Both the position numbers and the translations under genes were made by a program. Of a stretch of 5,636 nucleotides of DNA, positions 4,744-5,636 are shown piece by piece. This DNA comes from CALKMS01 sp036796755. GTDB taxonomy: Bacteria > Actinomycetota > Aquicultoria > SKW223 > CALKMS01. Each line of letters starts with the position of its first letter. The first letter of the stretch is position 1. The notes under the pieces were generated by a model. The model was not told the origin of the DNA. It worked only from the letters and a program-made list of their open reading frames with translations, and searched no databases. The DNA is taken from NCBI GenBank assembly GCA_036796755.1, contig DAIRCJ010000082.1, forward strand, positions 1 through 5,636. Reading direction: 5' to 3'.

Positions 4744-5636
4744 TCAACTAAAGATTAAACTTAAACTATAACTTAAAAGTTTTTCAAAGCCTGAAAACTT
4801 TTGAATATCAACCCAGTTGACTCTGGGATCGGCTTTGTACCAGACTATCTGTCTTTTGGCAAAATGGCGGGTCCTTTTTTTTATTAACCTCAGGGATTCT
4901 TCCAGGCTAATCTTTCCTTCCAAATAACTTATCAACTCTTTATATCCTAAAGCTTGAGAAGGAGTGAGAGCTAAATTGTACTTGTCCAGCAAATTTTTAA
5001 CTTCTTCCAAAAAACCTCTTTCCATCATTCTGTCCACTCTTTTTTCTATCTTTTGATATAAAACTTTTCGGGAGCAAGTTAAGCCAATGACCTTTAAATT
5101 GTAAATCGACTGGTAGCGATGCCAGTTTTTTCTTAGGTCCGAATAAAGAAGACCCTGGCTTTTAATTATTTCCAGAGCTCTGATTATTCTTCGCACATCG
5201 TTAGGTGGCAAAAAAGCGCAAGCTTCAGGGTCTAAACTTAAAAGAAGATTATAAAGATAATCAGAGCCTTTCTCTTCCAATTCTTTTTCTAACTTTTTCC
5301 TTAAAGGAGAATCTATCGTTCCTTCCGGGAAGCATAAAGGGTCAACTACTGCCCGAAAGTAAAGACCAGAACCGCCAACCAAAACAACCTTCTTTTTTCG
5401 CTTCAAAATGTTTTCAACTGCTTGGCGAGCTAACTTTTGAAAAAGAGCTACAGAAAAGTTTTTATCTGGAGTGACTATATCAATCATATGGTGAGGGATT
5501 TCCTTCCTTGTTTCTTTTGAAGGTTTATCAGTTCCTATATCCATATCCTTGTAAATCTGCATCGAGTCAACGGAAACAATCTCTGCTCCTATTTCTTTAG
5601 CCAGAGCAAAAGCTAACTTAGACTTGCCAACCGCCG
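4744..5636 (-). CDS. miaA: tRNA dimethylallyltransferase (MiaA), missing the first residues (cut by window edge)
   Basis: MiaA transfers a dimethylallyl group to N6 of adenosine 37 in tRNAs reading UNN codons, making i6A, which stabilises codon pairing. The reading frame is open to the window edge. The edge codons encode AVGKSK, the tail of the GPTAVGKS P-loop, so only about a dozen residues should be missing. Further landmarks downstream are VSVDSMQIYKDMDIGTDKPS (including the catalytic-site Asp), HHMIDIVTP, VVLVGGSGLYFRAVVDPL, NDVRRIIRALEI, and the C-terminal TRHFAKRQIVWYKAD. The internal ATG at 5562 (DSM) is not the start. About 297 residues are in view and the expected total is near 310, so the protein looks complete and functional. 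The stop is TGA at 4746-4744. No hfq follows, and the 103 bp gap before dapF shows no terminator, so read-through into dapF is possible. Confidence 0.97.
   Translation of the reverse strand, partial: AVGKSKLAFALAKEIGAEIVSVDSMQIYKDMDIGTDKPSKETRKEIPHHMIDIVTPDKNFSVALFQKLARQAVENILKRKKKVVLVGGSGLYFRAVVDPLCFPEGTIDSPLRKKLEKELEEKGSDYLYNLLLSLDPEACAFLPPNDVRRIIRALEIIKSQGLLYSDLRKNWHRYQSIYNLKVIGLTCSRKVLYQKIEKRVDRMMERGFLEEVKNLLDKYNLALTPSQALGYKELISYLEGKISLEESLRLIKKRTRHFAKRQIVWYKADPRVNWVDIQKFSGFEKLLSYSLSLIFS

Noticed and set aside
5560..5562. ATG at 5562 as the miaA start
   Set aside because: The frame stays open upstream and encodes the P-loop tail and the VSVDS segment needed for activity, so the true start lies beyond the window.

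Overview
The window comes from an AT-rich bacterial chromosome. Every supported gene is on the minus strand, so transcription runs from high to low coordinates. The organism is probably an anaerobe: it carries an oxygen-sensitive class III ribonucleotide reductase (NrdD) and makes diaminopimelate by the one-step DapL route. Strong AGGAGG ribosome binding sites, frequent TTG starts and housekeeping-type promoter motifs fit a Clostridia-like or other deep-branching anaerobic lineage such as Atribacterota. That placement is inference; no marker in the window settles it.

In the direction of transcription the layout is as follows. (1) 5636-4744: the 3' part of miaA (tRNA A37 prenyltransferase), cut by the window edge. 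(2) 4743-4641: a short gap with two adjacent imperfect direct repeats and a likely promoter. (3) 4640-1442: a tight cluster of dapF, dapL and hflX. dapF and dapL overlap by 8 bp, and dapL and hflX are 3 bp apart in the same frame. (4) 1441-1165: a 277 bp AT-rich spacer with weak hairpins and a possible promoter. (5) 1164-682: a small predicted lipoprotein of unknown function. (6) 681-549: a control region with a TTGACA promoter and two NrdR boxes. (7) 548-1: the 5' end of nrdD, cut by the window edge.

DapL and DapF catalyse consecutive steps: tetrahydrodipicolinate to LL-diaminopimelate, then LL to meso-diaminopimelate, the precursor of lysine and peptidoglycan. They are flanked by two genes of the translation apparatus, miaA and the ribosome-splitting GTPase hflX. 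In many bacteria miaA and hflX lie near each other with hfq between them. Here the dap pair takes that place and no hfq is present.

I see no mobile element, CRISPR array, tRNA, rRNA or obviously new multi-gene system. The most informative non-coding signals are the NrdR operator pair at nrdD, a hairpin spanning the dapL stop and hflX start, and the direct repeat upstream of dapF.
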